This document shows, piece after piece, positions 15,776 to 24,497 of a stretch of 64,000 nucleotides of DNA. The position numbers were made by a program, and so were the translations under genes. The stretch is from Streptomyces sp. CB09001 (GTDB lineage: Bacteria > Actinomycetota > Actinomycetes > Streptomycetales > Streptomycetaceae). The DNA is taken from positions 4,827,001 through 4,891,000 of the forward strand of contig NZ_CP026730.1 in the NCBI RefSeq assembly GCF_003369795.1, in the 5' to 3' direction. Position 1 is the stretch's first letter; every line of letters starts with the position of its first letter. A model generated the notes under the pieces. That model was given only the letters and a program-made list of their open reading frames with translations, did not search any database and had not been told where the DNA came from.

Positions 15776-16666
15776 ATGAAGGAACTGCCCGCCCGGCGTC
15801 TGCTGCTGGTGCACGCGCACCCGGACGACGAGTCGATCAACAACGGCGTCACCATGGCCCGCTACGCGGCCGAGGGCGCCCACGTGACGCTGGTGACCTG
15901 CACCCTCGGCGAGCGGGGCGAGGTCATCCCGCCCGGCCTCGCCCATCTGTCCGGAGCCGCTCTCGGCGGGCACCGCAGGGGCGAGCTGGCGGACGCGATG
16001 CGCGCACTCGGCGTCGACGACTTCCGGCTGCTCGGCGGGCCGGGGCGGTTCGCCGACTCCGGGATGATGGGGCTGGCCGACAACGACGACCCCGGCTGCC
16101 TCTGGCAGGCCGACGTCGACCGGGCCGCCGGGATGCTCGTCGACGTGATCCGCGAGGTGCGCCCCCAGGTGCTCGTCACCTACGACCCGAACGGCGGCTA
16201 CGGCCACCCCGACCACATCCAGGCCCACCGCATCGCCATGCGGGCGGTGGAGCTGGCGGCCGAGGCCGGGTGTCCCGTCGCCAAGGTCTACTGGAACCGT
16301 GTGCCGCGCTCCCGGGTGGAGGACGCCTTCGCCCGGCTCCGGGACGACCTGCCCGGTCTGCCGTTCGAGAAGGCGGCCGGCGTCGAGGACGTGCCGGGTG
16401 TCGTCGACGACGAGCGGATCACCACCGAGATCCACGGCGAGGGCACCGCGTACGCCGCCGCCAAGGCCGCCGCGATGCGCGCCCACGCCACCCAGATCAC
16501 GGTCGCCGAACCGTATTTCGTCCTCTCCAACGACCTGGCCCAGCCGATCCTCACCACCGAGCACTACGAACTGGTGCGCGGCGAGCGGGGCGGCGGCGAC
16601 GGACGCGAGAGCGACCTGTTCGCGGGCATCGCCGGGACCTCCGACACCGGGGAGGCGACCTCGTGA
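15776..16666 (+). CDS. mshB: N-acetyl-GlcN-inositol deacetylase MshB (mycothiol synthesis)
   Basis: MshB removes the acetyl group from N-acetylglucosaminyl-inositol, the second dedicated step of mycothiol synthesis. The 296-residue protein has the LmbE-type zinc motif AHPDDE (H15, D18) and the third ligand in GGYGHPDH (H144), matching the spacing in characterised MshB. The start at ATG 15776 is preferred to GTG 15767 because GGGTGG lies just upstream. It opens the conserved chromosomal block that follows the accessory region, and its stop overlaps the next gene by four bases. Mycothiol is restricted to actinobacteria, which supports the organism assignment. Confidence 0.93.
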   Translation: MKELPARRLLLVHAHPDDESINNGVTMARYAAEGAHVTLVTCTLGERGEVIPPGLAHLSGAALGGHRRGELADAMRALGVDDFRLLGGPGRFADSGMMGLADNDDPGCLWQADVDRAAGMLVDVIREVRPQVLVTYDPNGGYGHPDHIQAHRIAMRAVELAAEAGCPVAKVYWNRVPRSRVEDAFARLRDDLPGLPFEKAAGVEDVPGVVDDERITTEIHGEGTAYAAAKAAAMRAHATQITVAEPYFVLSNDLAQPILTTEHYELVRGERGGGDGRESDLFAGIAGTSDTGEATS

Positions 16667-17085
16667 ACAGCCGCAACGAACCGCCGAGCTCCGCGCTCGC
16701 CCAGCCGCTGCGCCCGCCCTCGCTCGGACGGGCCGCCCTGTACGCCGGACTCTTCGTGCTCGGCGCCGTCCTCGGGGTGGCGGGCGCGCTGCTCCAGCCG
16801 GCCTGGTTCCCGGGCGGGCTGCTGCTCGCGCTGGCCGCCGAGGCGGGGCTGTGTGTCGGGGCGGGCCGTGCCGTCGGGCGCCGGGGAGGGGCCGTCGCGC
16901 CCGCCCTCGGCTGGGCGCTCGCCGTGGTGCTGCTCACCACCAGCCGTCCGGAGGGCGACTTCCTCTTCGCCGCCGGCGCCGGCTCCTATCTTTTCCTGCT
17001 CGGCGGGATCGCCGTTGCTGTGATCTGCGCCACCCTCGCGCCGGTGCGGCAACCGGACGGCGGCCCCGCCCGACTTCGCAAGTGA
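16663..17085 (+). CDS. DUF6113-like integral membrane protein
   Basis: A 140-residue protein with about four hydrophobic segments (AALYAGLFVLGAVLGVAGAL, LLLALAAEAGLCVGAG, ALGWALAVVLLTT, YLFLLGGIAVAVICATLA). It resembles the small Streptomyces membrane protein family DUF6113 that lies immediately after mshB. The GTG start overlaps the mshB stop (GTGA), and GGAGG lies seven bases upstream, so the two are co-translated. No enzymatic motif is visible; function is unknown. Confidence 0.75.
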   Translation: MNSRNEPPSSALAQPLRPPSLGRAALYAGLFVLGAVLGVAGALLQPAWFPGGLLLALAAEAGLCVGAGRAVGRRGGAVAPALGWALAVVLLTTSRPEGDFLFAAGAGSYLFLLGGIAVAVICATLAPVRQPDGGPARLRK

Positions 17086-17240
17086 CGTACCGCTTCGCCG
17101 TGCCGTGGGCGTGCGAGTCCCGTGTGGGTTTCCACGGCGGTCACGGGATACGCGCGAGAAGTGGCCAGTATGGTGGTGCGCGCCCCCGAGCCGCCCGCTG
17201 AAGGCGTGACGGGCGGCGGAGCCAACCGGGAGAACCTGCC

Positions 17241-19574
17241 TTGAGTCGTGAAACTGACAGTTCGTCCTCCGGGCCCCACGGGCGCGGCGGAGCCGCATAC
17301 CCGTCGGGCACCCCGCCCTACGGGACACCCACGGCTTCCGACGCCGGTGCTGACGCGGGCCGTTCGGCCACGCGACCGGAGGAGCGCAAGACCGAGACGA
17401 CGCTGACGACCCGGATCCGGATCAACATCCCCGGGTCGCGGCCCATTCCGCCGGTCGTCGTGCGCAAGCCCGTCGCGGACGGTGAGGACGCCGCCGACGG
17501 CCCGGAGACGACGGGCGAGCGGCCCGCGCCCGCGCCGGCGCCGAGCGCCGCCGCGCCCGCGGCCGCCGCTCCCGAGGCTCCCGCCGAGACCGCCCAGACC
17601 GCCCAGACCGCCGAGGAAAAGCCGACGAGCGACTGGTTCGCGCCACGCAAGTCGGGCCCGGGCAAAGGCACTCAGGGCGGCGGTTCCACCAACGGTGCCG
17701 GCCTGCCCGCGGGTTCGGCGCCCGCCTCCGGAACCCCGGGCGCGGCGGGGTCGCGTGGCGCGGGTCCCGCGGGCCCGGCGGGTGCTTCGGGTGCCGGTGC
17801 GCGGCCGGGCGGCGGGAGTGGCCGTCCCGGTGGCGTCGTCGGCTCCATGACCGCACCCGGCGGCGTCCGGTCCGGGTCCGCGGGCGGTGCCGCCCGCTCC
17901 GGTGCGACCGGCGGGCCCGTGGCGCCCGGTCACGGCGGCGGCACCGGTTCCTTCGACGTGACCGAGGCACTGGCGGCCGGTCCGCTGGGCGGCGGCAGCA
18001 ACGGCAACGGCGCCCGGCCGGGCGCCGACGCCGGTGGCGAGCCGCGCCGCGACGACCTGCCGTACTTCGCGGGCGACGGCCGGACCGAGCAGGCCCCCGG
18101 GCAGCAGAACGGCCTGAACGGGCAGTCCCCGTACGGCAACGGGCCCCAGGGCCCCGCGGGACCGACGAGCGGCCCGGCCACCGGCGACAGCCGGCTGACG
18201 CCGCCCCCCGCCGGAGACCTCGGCATGTCCGGGGCTCCCGCAGTGCCCGGCGGGCAGCGCGAGCCCGCGCCGAACCACCTGCGCGGCCCGGGCAGCCTCG
18301 CCGGCCCGGGGGGTCCCGGCGGCCCCGGCAGGCCGGCCGGCTCCGGTCCCGGCGCGGGCCCGGACGCCGCCCGCCCCGGCCCCGGCGGCGGGCTCAGCGA
18401 CGACACCGCGATCCTCACCCCGCAGCGGCCGGTCCCGCCCGGCGCGGGCAACCCGGACAACATCTCCGGCAACACCGTCACCAGCGGCATCCCCGTCGTA
18501 CCGGGCGGGCGCACCGCGCCGTTCCCGTCCGGGTCCGGCGACGGGCCGCTGCCGCACACGCCGCCCAAACTGCCGGAGCCGGTCTCCGCCCCGCCGGCGA
18601 GCTCCGCCAAGCCTGCCAAGCCCGCCAAGAAGAAGGGGCGCAAGAAGCTCCCGCTGCTCGTCGGCGGCCTGGTCGTCGTCGCCGGTGTCACCTACGGCGC
18701 CGGCCTGCTGATGAACCGCTCCGACGTGCCCAAGGGCACCACCGTGCTCGGTGTCGACATCGGCGGCGGCACCCGCGACGACGCCGTCGAGAAGCTGGAC
18801 AAGGCCCTCGGCGCCCGCGCGGCCAAACCGCTCAAGCTCACCGTGGGCGGCGAGACCGTCTCCCTGAAGCCGGACCAGGCGGGGCTCCAGCTCGACACCC
18901 AGGCCACGGCCAGCTCCGCGGCGACCAGCGACTACAACCCGATGTCCGTGATCGGCTCGCTCTTCGGCCAGAAGCGGGTCGTCGAACCGGTCATGCCCGT
19001 CGACGAGGAGAAGCTGCACGCCGCCCTGGAGGACGCCGCGGGCGGGGCCGGGTCGGCGACCGAGGGCACGATCAAGTTCGAGTCCGGCAAGGCCGTCCCC
19101 GTGTACGGCAAGGCCGGCCAGGGCATAGACGTCGCCAAGTCGACCGAGGCCGTGCAGGCCGCGTACCGCGCCCAGGTGGAGACCGGCACCGCCACCTCCG
19201 TGAACGTGCCGACGACCGCCAAGCAGCCCACGGTCTCCAAGGCCGAGGTCGACCGGATGCTGAAGGAGTTCGCGGAGCCGGCGATGTCGGACCGGGTGAC
19301 CGTGCAGACGGACCCGGCCCACTCCATTCCGCTGAGTCCCGAGAAGTCGCTCTGGAAGTTCCTCAGGGTCACGGCCGTCGACGGCAAGCTCGTCGACAAG
19401 CCCGACCTGAACGCCCTCAAGGAGCTCTACGGCCAGACGTTCGACGGTGTGCTCATCACCCGCGCCAACGGTGAGAAGACGGCCGTCACCCCCCAGGACG
19501 TCTACGGCGCCATGCGCCAGGCCCTGAAGAGCAAGACCGACCGGGTGGCCGTCATCGACACCAGTCCCAGCTGA
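17241..19574 (+). CDS. Membrane protein with disordered N-terminus and PG_binding_4 (VanW-like) domains
   Basis: The 777-residue product begins with about 450 residues of low-complexity Pro/Gly/Ala/Ser-rich sequence, probably cytoplasmic and disordered. A basic stretch (KKKGRKKLP) and one membrane helix (LLVGGLVVVAGVTYGAGLLM, about 475-495) follow. The remaining 280 residues are extracellular, with TTVLGVDIGGGTRDDAVEKLDKAL and VGGETVSLKPDQAGL typical of PG_binding_4/YoaR-like domains, which are associated with peptidoglycan. The TTG start at 17241 has GGGAGAA seven bases upstream. A role in the cell envelope is inferred from topology. A strong hairpin terminator follows directly. Confidence 0.75.
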   Translation: MSRETDSSSSGPHGRGGAAYPSGTPPYGTPTASDAGADAGRSATRPEERKTETTLTTRIRINIPGSRPIPPVVVRKPVADGEDAADGPETTGERPAPAPAPSAAAPAAAAPEAPAETAQTAQTAEEKPTSDWFAPRKSGPGKGTQGGGSTNGAGLPAGSAPASGTPGAAGSRGAGPAGPAGASGAGARPGGGSGRPGGVVGSMTAPGGVRSGSAGGAARSGATGGPVAPGHGGGTGSFDVTEALAAGPLGGGSNGNGARPGADAGGEPRRDDLPYFAGDGRTEQAPGQQNGLNGQSPYGNGPQGPAGPTSGPATGDSRLTPPPAGDLGMSGAPAVPGGQREPAPNHLRGPGSLAGPGGPGGPGRPAGSGPGAGPDAARPGPGGGLSDDTAILTPQRPVPPGAGNPDNISGNTVTSGIPVVPGGRTAPFPSGSGDGPLPHTPPKLPEPVSAPPASSAKPAKPAKKKGRKKLPLLVGGLVVVAGVTYGAGLLMNRSDVPKGTTVLGVDIGGGTRDDAVEKLDKALGARAAKPLKLTVGGETVSLKPDQAGLQLDTQATASSAATSDYNPMSVIGSLFGQKRVVEPVMPVDEEKLHAALEDAAGGAGSATEGTIKFESGKAVPVYGKAGQGIDVAKSTEAVQAAYRAQVETGTATSVNVPTTAKQPTVSKAEVDRMLKEFAEPAMSDRVTVQTDPAHSIPLSPEKSLWKFLRVTAVDGKLVDKPDLNALKELYGQTFDGVLITRANGEKTAVTPQDVYGAMRQALKSKTDRVAVIDTSPS

Positions 19575-19586
19575 CGCAGGCACGGA

Positions 19587-19624
19587 CGAGAGGGGCGCCC
19601 GGCGAGTGCCGGGCGCCCCTCTCG
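19587..19624 (+). terminator. Rho-independent-type hairpin after the PG_binding_4 gene
   Basis: A perfect 17-base-pair G/C-rich inverted repeat (CGAGAGGGGCGCCCGGC and its complement) around the loop GAGT. It starts 12 bases after the stop at 19574. There is no T-run, as usual in Streptomyces. Confidence 0.85.
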
Positions 19625-19640
19625 CCGCGCCGCGCACCGT

Positions 19641-19654
19641 ATGACATCTGTCAT
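19641..19654. promoter_or_regulatory. 14-bp palindromic operator ATGACATCTGTCAT
   Basis: A perfect palindrome ATGACA-TC-TGTCAT lies 60 bases before the start of a broken ABC transporter gene. Palindromes of this kind in front of ABC exporter operons are typical binding sites of response regulators. Here it appears to have survived while the gene it served decayed. Confidence 0.5.
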
Positions 19655-19713
19655 CCGGCACCCGGGACCGCCGACACTGCCGGGCGCCCTCCCCGCGCGG
19701 CCACGATGGGGAA

Positions 19714-19940
19714 ATGACGAGGACAACGGCGGTCGGCTTCGACCGGGTGACCAAGGGGTACGGGGCGACCTCCGGGCCGTCGACGGCCTGACGCTCGCCC
19801 TGCACCCCGGTGAGACCGTGGCCCTGCTGGGCCCGAACCGGGCGGGCAAGTCGACCACGCTCGACCTGCTGCTCGGCCTCAGCCGCCCCGACCCCGGCAC
19901 CGTCCACGTCTTCGGCGGCGAACCGCGCGAGGCCGGACCC
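19714..19940 (+). pseudogene. Truncated, frameshifted ABC transporter ATP-binding protein
   Basis: From ATG 19714 the reading starts like an ABC ATPase (VGFDRVTKGYG) but hits TGA after 25 codons. One base further the homology goes on: LRAVDGLTLALHPGETVALL, then GPNRAGKSTT, then PDPGTVHVFGGEPREAG. Adding one G in the GGGG run at about 19759-19762 restores the frame. The Walker A motif reads GPNRAGKS where GPNGAGKS is expected. Homology ends at about 19940, only 75 residues in, exactly where the convergent gene ends at 19941, so the signature motif, Walker B and any permease are gone. This is a relic of an exporter operon. Confidence 0.8.
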
Positions 19941-20837
19941 TCAGTTCAGCATCGCCCGAGCCGTCCGAGCCTCCCCCCGCACCTCCTCGGCGACCGCCTC
20001 GTCCACCGCCCCCACCACCTCCGCGTACGCCTCCAACTCCCCGGCCCCCGCCGCGAACTCCCCCCGCTGCACCAACAACACCGCCCGCTCGTACCGCAAC
20101 CGCGCCGCATGCGCCGGCAACAGCAGCGCCAGCTCGATCGCCCACAGCCCCACCGCCGACTGCTCCGGCCGCGCCGCCGCCCACGCCCGGATGTTGTTCA
20201 GCACCCGCGCCACGACGTCCAACGGCGCCGCCGGCTCCAGCATCGACGGCCGCAGCTCCGCCCCCGTCGCCCCGGCGACCAGCACTTCCGCGTCGGTGCC
20301 GCTCAGCAGCCGCCCCCCGTCGTACGGATCGACGAGCACCCGCTCCTCCAGCGCCGCGGACCCGGGGCCGGACACCGCTCCCGGCTCCGCCCCGAACCCG
20401 ACCACGAAGTGCCCCGGCAGCGCGACCCCGTACACCGGCGCCCCCGCCCGCCGGGCCACCTCCAGCCACACCACCGACAGCAGGATCGGCAGCCCGCGCC
20501 GCCGCCGCACCACCTCGTGCAGCAACGACGACTCCAGCCGCTGGTAGTCCGCGGCGACCCCGTGGAACCCGTACCGCTCGCCGAGCAGGTCCCGCAGCGC
20601 CACCGCCCAGGCCCGCGGCGTGCCCGGCCGGAACGGCAGCTCTCCGGCCAGCCGGTCCAGTTCCACCTGCGCGGCGTCCAGCCCCGCCTCGTCCAGCGCC
20701 CCGTCCGCCTCCGCGCCCACCAGCAGGCACAGCGTGGCCAGGTCGGGGCGCTCGGACCGCGCCTCTTGTGCGAACCGCCGCCGCAGTTCGGCCGACCGCT
20801 CCGGCGACGGGGGGTGAGGAGGACGAGGAGGACGCAT
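19941..20837 (-). CDS. SirB1-type transglutaminase-like/TPR protein
   Basis: The 298-residue product matches the SirB1 / transglutaminase-like family: LLHEVVRRRRGLPILLSVVW, GAPVYGVALPGHFVVG and VLVDPYDGGRLLS are the usual conserved segments. A helical TPR-like C-terminus follows (LWAIELALLLPAHAARLRYER). The family lacks the full catalytic cysteine triad of true transglutaminases, and its role is unknown. ATG 20837 (MRPPRPPHPP) is preferred although the frame is open far upstream on the minus strand. Its last base abuts the ABC remnant, so the deletion that truncated the exporter ended at this gene's stop. Confidence 0.8.
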   Translation of the reverse strand: MRPPRPPHPPSPERSAELRRRFAQEARSERPDLATLCLLVGAEADGALDEAGLDAAQVELDRLAGELPFRPGTPRAWAVALRDLLGERYGFHGVAADYQRLESSLLHEVVRRRRGLPILLSVVWLEVARRAGAPVYGVALPGHFVVGFGAEPGAVSGPGSAALEERVLVDPYDGGRLLSGTDAEVLVAGATGAELRPSMLEPAAPLDVVARVLNNIRAWAAARPEQSAVGLWAIELALLLPAHAARLRYERAVLLVQRGEFAAGAGELEAYAEVVGAVDEAVAEEVRGEARTARAMLN

Positions 20838-20878
20838 GGCAGGTTCGGGCCCTTTCGGAGCGATGTCTCGGCGGTGAG

Positions 20879-21913
20879 CTACCGGTCGGCCCCGGCGGCC
20901 GCGGGCTCCCGGTAGTGGTGGTAGGCGTGGTGCGCCGCGAAGCCCATCCCGGCGTACAGCGCCCGGGCTCCGGCGTTGTCGGTCTCCACCTGGAGCCACG
21001 CCGCCGACGCCCCCTCGTCCAGCGCCCGCCGGGCCAGCGCGGCCATCACGGCGGTCGCCAGCCCCCGCCGCCGCTGCGCGGGGTCGACCTCGACGGCCGC
21101 GAAGGAGGCCCAGCGCCCGTCCACGACACACCGCCCGATCGCCGCCACGTCGCCCGCGCCGTCCGCGTCGACAGCGCCCTCCGCGCCGGGCACCGTGGCG
21201 AACCACACCGACGGCCCCGACTCCAGTACCCGCAGCGCCACTTCGCTCACGCCCTTGCGCTGGTACCGGGCCAGCCAGGTCTCGTCCGCCTCCCGGGACA
21301 GGACCACACCGGTGCCCTCGGCCAGGTCGGCGACCGGCGCCAGTGGCCCGGTCCACACCTCGGCCGTCACCTCCCGGACCCAGCCCCGCCGCTCCAGCTC
21401 CGCGCACAGCGACTCCTGCGTACCGGCGGCGCCGGTCGCGGTCTGGACGTACGCGGGCAGCCCGCGCTCGCCGTACCAGCGGCGTACGGCCGTCAGCGCC
21501 TCGTCGAGCGGCAGCCCCGGATCGCCGAGCGGCAGCACCGAGTTGGCCCGCCGGGTGAAGCCCCCGGCCGCCCGCAGCTCCCATGCGCCGAGCCGCTCGC
21601 TCTCCACCGGTCGCCAGGACCGCGCGGCGGCGCGCGCCAGCTCCTCGTAGGACGCGGCGGGGCCGCGACGGCGGGCGGGCGCGGCCGGCACTACCTTCCC
21701 GGCGACCAGAGTGGATTCCGCGACATGGACCGACTCGCCACTCTTTCGTGTGATCAGCAGCACACCATCGGTCCATGATGTGAGAACACCGACCGTGTCG
21801 GTGAACTTCTCACCTGAGACACCAGCTTCGCTCAAGCGCCGTACGGAGACTCGTTTGCCCACGTCAGCAGTGGTGATACGGACCTCAAGACGCCCGGCGG
21901 CAGAGAATTCCAC
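20879..21913 (-). CDS. GNAT family N-acetyltransferase
   Basis: This 344-residue protein ends in a GNAT domain: AAVEVDPAQRRRGLATAVMAAL is the acetyl-CoA-binding motif A, and AWLQVETDNAGARALYAGMGF is motif B. The N-terminal 100 residues (LEVRITTADVGKRVSVRRL, SWTDGVLLITRKSG) form a separate small beta-rich domain. The substrate is unknown. The start is uncertain: GTG 21913 (VEFSAAGRLEV) has AGGAGGGG upstream at a slightly long spacing, while the frame is open to ATG 21949. It is divergent from fdxA. The gene order GNAT-fdxA-dapC is common in Streptomyces. Confidence 0.82.
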   Translation of the reverse strand: MEFSAAGRLEVRITTADVGKRVSVRRLSEAGVSGEKFTDTVGVLTSWTDGVLLITRKSGESVHVAESTLVAGKVVPAAPARRRGPAASYEELARAAARSWRPVESERLGAWELRAAGGFTRRANSVLPLGDPGLPLDEALTAVRRWYGERGLPAYVQTATGAAGTQESLCAELERRGWVREVTAEVWTGPLAPVADLAEGTGVVLSREADETWLARYQRKGVSEVALRVLESGPSVWFATVPGAEGAVDADGAGDVAAIGRCVVDGRWASFAAVEVDPAQRRRGLATAVMAALARRALDEGASAAWLQVETDNAGARALYAGMGFAAHHAYHHYREPAAAGADR

Positions 21914-22053
21914 GGGTCTGTCCACCCCTCCTGTTCGGATCATGCCCAAGAACGGAGATACTAGGGGCGGGCATCGACGACGCCGCGCTCCCGCGCGCCA
22001 GGCGGCGGAGCCTACGGAGGCCCGCCAGCGCCCTATCGAGGAGGAACGACAGC

Positions 22054-22374
22054 GTGACCTACGTCATCGCGCAGCCTTGTGTCGACGTGAAGGACAAGGC
22101 GTGCATCGAGGAGTGCCCGGTCGACTGCATCTACGAGGGCCAGCGGTCCTTGTACATCCACCCGGACGAATGCGTCGACTGTGGTGCCTGTGAGCCGGTC
22201 TGCCCGGTCGAGGCGATCTTCTACGAAGACGACACTCCCGAGGAGTGGAAGGACTACTACAAGGCGAACGTCGAGTTCTTCGACGAGCTCGGTTCGCCCG
22301 GCGGCGCCAGCAAGCTGGGGCTGATCGAGCGCGACCACCCCTTCGTCGCCGCGCTGCCGCCGCAGAACCAGTAA
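22054..22374 (+). CDS. fdxA: 7Fe ferredoxin FdxA
   Basis: A 106-residue electron carrier with two cluster-binding regions: C9, C17, C21 and C25 in the first, and C40-x2-C43-x2-C46-x3-C50-P in the second. This is the pattern of seven-iron (3Fe-4S plus 4Fe-4S) ferredoxins found throughout actinobacteria. The C-terminal third (WKDYYKANVEFFDELGSPGG) is the usual extension. GTG 22054 is set by GAGGAGG nine bases upstream. A strong hairpin follows before dapC, so fdxA is probably transcribed alone. The redox partner is not evident from the sequence. Confidence 0.95.
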   Translation: MTYVIAQPCVDVKDKACIEECPVDCIYEGQRSLYIHPDECVDCGACEPVCPVEAIFYEDDTPEEWKDYYKANVEFFDELGSPGGASKLGLIERDHPFVAALPPQNQ

Positions 22375-22394
22375 GAGCGGCCCGCACACGCGCC

Positions 22395-22448
22395 GCCTCG
22401 GTCCCGTACGGCCCGATCACCCCGATCGGCGCCGCACGGGACCGAGGC
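22395..22448 (+). terminator. Hairpin terminator after fdxA
   Basis: The arms GCCTCGGTCCCGT (22395-22407) and ACGGGACCGAGGC (22436-22448) pair perfectly over 13 bases and enclose a further structured loop. GTTT follows. It lies between fdxA and dapC. Confidence 0.7.
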
Positions 22449-22490
22449 GTTTGCCGTAGCGGCGCCGACGAGGAAAGGGAGCCACCCACC

Positions 22491-23588
22491 GTGTCCGCAG
22501 TCACCGACCGACTTCCCACTTTCCCCTGGGACAAGCTGGAGCCGTACAAGAAGACGGCCGCGGCCCACCCCGGCGGCATCGTCGACCTCTCGGTCGGCAC
22601 CCCGGTCGACCCGGTCCCCGAGCTGATCCAGAAGGCCCTGGTGGACGCGGCGGACTCCCCGGGCTACCCGACCGTCTGGGGCACCCCGGCGCTGCGGGAC
22701 GCCCTCACCGGCTGGGTGGAGCGCCGCCTCGGCGCCCGCGACGTCACCCACCGCCACGTGCTCCCCGTCGTCGGCTCCAAGGAACTCGTCGCCTGGCTCC
22801 CCACCCAGCTGGGCCTCGGCCCCGGCGACAAGGTGGCCTTCCCGCGCCTGGCCTACCCGACGTACGAGGTCGGCGCCCGCCTGGCCCGCGCGGAGTACGA
22901 GGCGTACGAGGATCCGACCGAGCTGGACCCGGCCGGCCTGAAGCTCCTGTGGCTCAACTCCCCGTCGAACCCGACGGGGAAGGTCCTGTCCAAGGCCGAC
23001 CTGACCCGGATCGTCGCCTGGGCCCGCGAGCACGGCGTCCTCGTCGTCTCCGACGAGTGCTACCTGGAGCTGGGCTGGGAGGCCGACCCGGTCTCGGTCC
23101 TGCACCCGGACGTCAACGGCGGCTCGTACGACGGCCTGGTCGCCGTCCACTCCCTCTCCAAGCGCTCCAACCTCGCGGGCTACCGCGCGGCCTTCCTGGC
23201 CGGTGACCCGGCGGTCCTGGGCCCGCTCCTGGAGATCCGCAAGCACGGCGGCATGATGACCCCCGCGCCGACCCAGGCGGCCGTGGTGGCGGCCCTCGGC
23301 GACGACGAACACGTCCGCGTCCAGCGCGAGCGCTACGCCGCCCGCCGCACCGTCCTGCGCGAGGCCCTGCTGGGCGCCGGCTTCCGCATCGAGCACAGCG
23401 AGGCCAGCCTCTACCTCTGGGCCACCCGCGACGAGTCCTGCTGGACCACGGTCGCCCACCTGGCCGAACGCGGCATCCTGGTGGCCCCGGGCGACTTCTA
23501 CGGCCCGGCGGGCGAGAAGTTCGTCCGAGTCGCCCTGACAGCCACGGCCGAACGCGTCCAGACGGCGGCAGAGCGCCTGAAAGCCTGA
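22491..23588 (+). CDS. dapC: Succinyldiaminopimelate transaminase DapC
   Basis: A PLP-dependent class I/II aminotransferase of 365 residues, assigned to N-succinyl-L,L-diaminopimelate:2-oxoglutarate transamination in lysine and peptidoglycan precursor synthesis. Visible family features are LNSPSNPTGKV (substrate/PLP contact), SDECYLELGW, and the PLP lysine in SLSKRSNLAGYR (K224). GTG 22491 is preceded by AGGGAG. The assignment to this pathway rests on the conserved fdxA-dapC order in actinobacteria and the dapE gene 2 kb downstream. A related aminotransferase specificity cannot be excluded from sequence alone. Confidence 0.88.
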   Translation: MSAVTDRLPTFPWDKLEPYKKTAAAHPGGIVDLSVGTPVDPVPELIQKALVDAADSPGYPTVWGTPALRDALTGWVERRLGARDVTHRHVLPVVGSKELVAWLPTQLGLGPGDKVAFPRLAYPTYEVGARLARAEYEAYEDPTELDPAGLKLLWLNSPSNPTGKVLSKADLTRIVAWAREHGVLVVSDECYLELGWEADPVSVLHPDVNGGSYDGLVAVHSLSKRSNLAGYRAAFLAGDPAVLGPLLEIRKHGGMMTPAPTQAAVVAALGDDEHVRVQRERYAARRTVLREALLGAGFRIEHSEASLYLWATRDESCWTTVAHLAERGILVAPGDFYGPAGEKFVRVALTATAERVQTAAERLKA

Positions 23589-23651
23589 CCGCCCCCAACG
23601 CCGGGCCACGGCTCGAGACACGCCCACCGCGCCGACGTAGGCAAGCAAAAC

Positions 23652-23684
23652 GCCGGGACCCAGGAAGGAAACCTGGGCCCCGGC
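23652..23684. terminator. Bidirectional hairpin between dapC and the secreted-protein gene
   Basis: GCCGGGACCCAGG and CCTGGGCCCCGGC form a 13-base stem with one A/C mismatch and a loop of AAGGAAA. It sits between two convergent genes, so it can serve both. Confidence 0.75.
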
Positions 23685-23701
23685 GCCGTACCAGCCAGGC
23701 G

Positions 23702-24133
23702 CTAGCCGATCGGCAGACCCTGCACCGGCAGCCCGCCCTTGCCCAGCGCGTCCGTCGGCAGCCCACCCTTCGTGGCGGTCGCCGCCGTGTCACCCACGAT
23801 GTCCCCGGCGGATCCCGCCGCGTCCCCGGCCGCGTTCTGCGCCGCCGGCGTGGCCTTCTTGACGACCGAACCACCGGTCTGGCCGGCGGCCGGCACGGCC
23901 TTCTTGACGGCCTTGCCGCCGGTGTCACCCGCGGTCTCGGTGACGTTCTGGGCCGCGGAGGCGGCGGTGTTGCCGACGTTCGCCCCGTCCAGGGCGGTCA
24001 GTCCCCCGAGGTTCGGGGTGGCCGGCAGTTCGGGAGCCGCGCTGGCGGAGCCGGCCGCACCGACCCCGGCAGCCGCTCCCGCAGCGACGAGCAGCGCGGC
24101 ACGGGCGATCCGGCGGGTCAGGGGGAGGGACAT
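23702..24133 (-). CDS. Small secreted Ala/Gly-rich protein
   Basis: A 143-residue protein with a classical signal peptide (LTRRIARAALLVAAGAAAGV, probable cleavage after SASA near residue 32). The mature part has repeated degenerate units (AGDTGGKAVKKAVPAAGQTG, GGSVVKKATPAAQN, AGDIVGDTAATATKG) and ends GLPVQGLPIG. No enzymatic motif is visible; similar low-complexity exported proteins are common in Streptomyces. ATG 24133 follows AAGGAG four bases upstream. A good promoter and an overlapping palindrome lie about 160 bases upstream, so it has a longish leader. Confidence 0.75.
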   Translation of the reverse strand: MSLPLTRRIARAALLVAAGAAAGVGAAGSASAAPELPATPNLGGLTALDGANVGNTAASAAQNVTETAGDTGGKAVKKAVPAAGQTGGSVVKKATPAAQNAAGDAAGSAGDIVGDTAATATKGGLPTDALGKGGLPVQGLPIG

Positions 24134-24289
24134 GATGCTCCTTGGGCGTAAGTCGACAACAACGGTGGGAAATCCGACCGGGCCCGGAGGGCGACCGGTG
24201 AGTGACCGGAGAGCGATCGACCGGGCTCGGACGCAGTGACTACCGCTCGAAGGCGACGAAGGTTGCGGCGGCCCAACGTAAAGAGTTGG

Positions 24290-24328
24290 TAATGCGTCGC
24301 ATTATCAGGTGCACAGAAAAACGGGCAA
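24290..24328 (-). promoter_or_regulatory. Promoter with palindromic operator for the secreted-protein gene
   Basis: Reading on the minus strand, TTGCCC (24323-24328) and GATAAT (24301-24306) are separated by 16 bases, a good -35/-10 pair. Overlapping the -10 is a perfect palindrome TAATGCG-A-CGCATTA (24290-24304), placed where a bound repressor would block RNA polymerase. The rest of the 364-base gap 24134-24497 shows no gene. The palindrome is A/T-rich in an otherwise G/C-rich region, which makes chance less likely. Confidence 0.55.
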
Positions 24329-24497
24329 AAGGGCGCCGGTCGGAAAGTCTGCTGAATCCTTACGGCCCTTGATTTTCCTGGGCTCGGACGCATTCCGGGG
24401 TGACGGCGCGAAAAACGCGTCCCGCGCGTCGACTCCGTGCCGACCCGGGTCACTCCCCGGGATGACGACTCGTACGGGTGAGCGTCGGACGCGCCTG

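Noticed and set aside
16986..19907. 973-codon minus-strand frame
   Set aside because: Opposite the low-complexity PG_binding_4 gene; entirely Arg/Gly-rich mirror translation.
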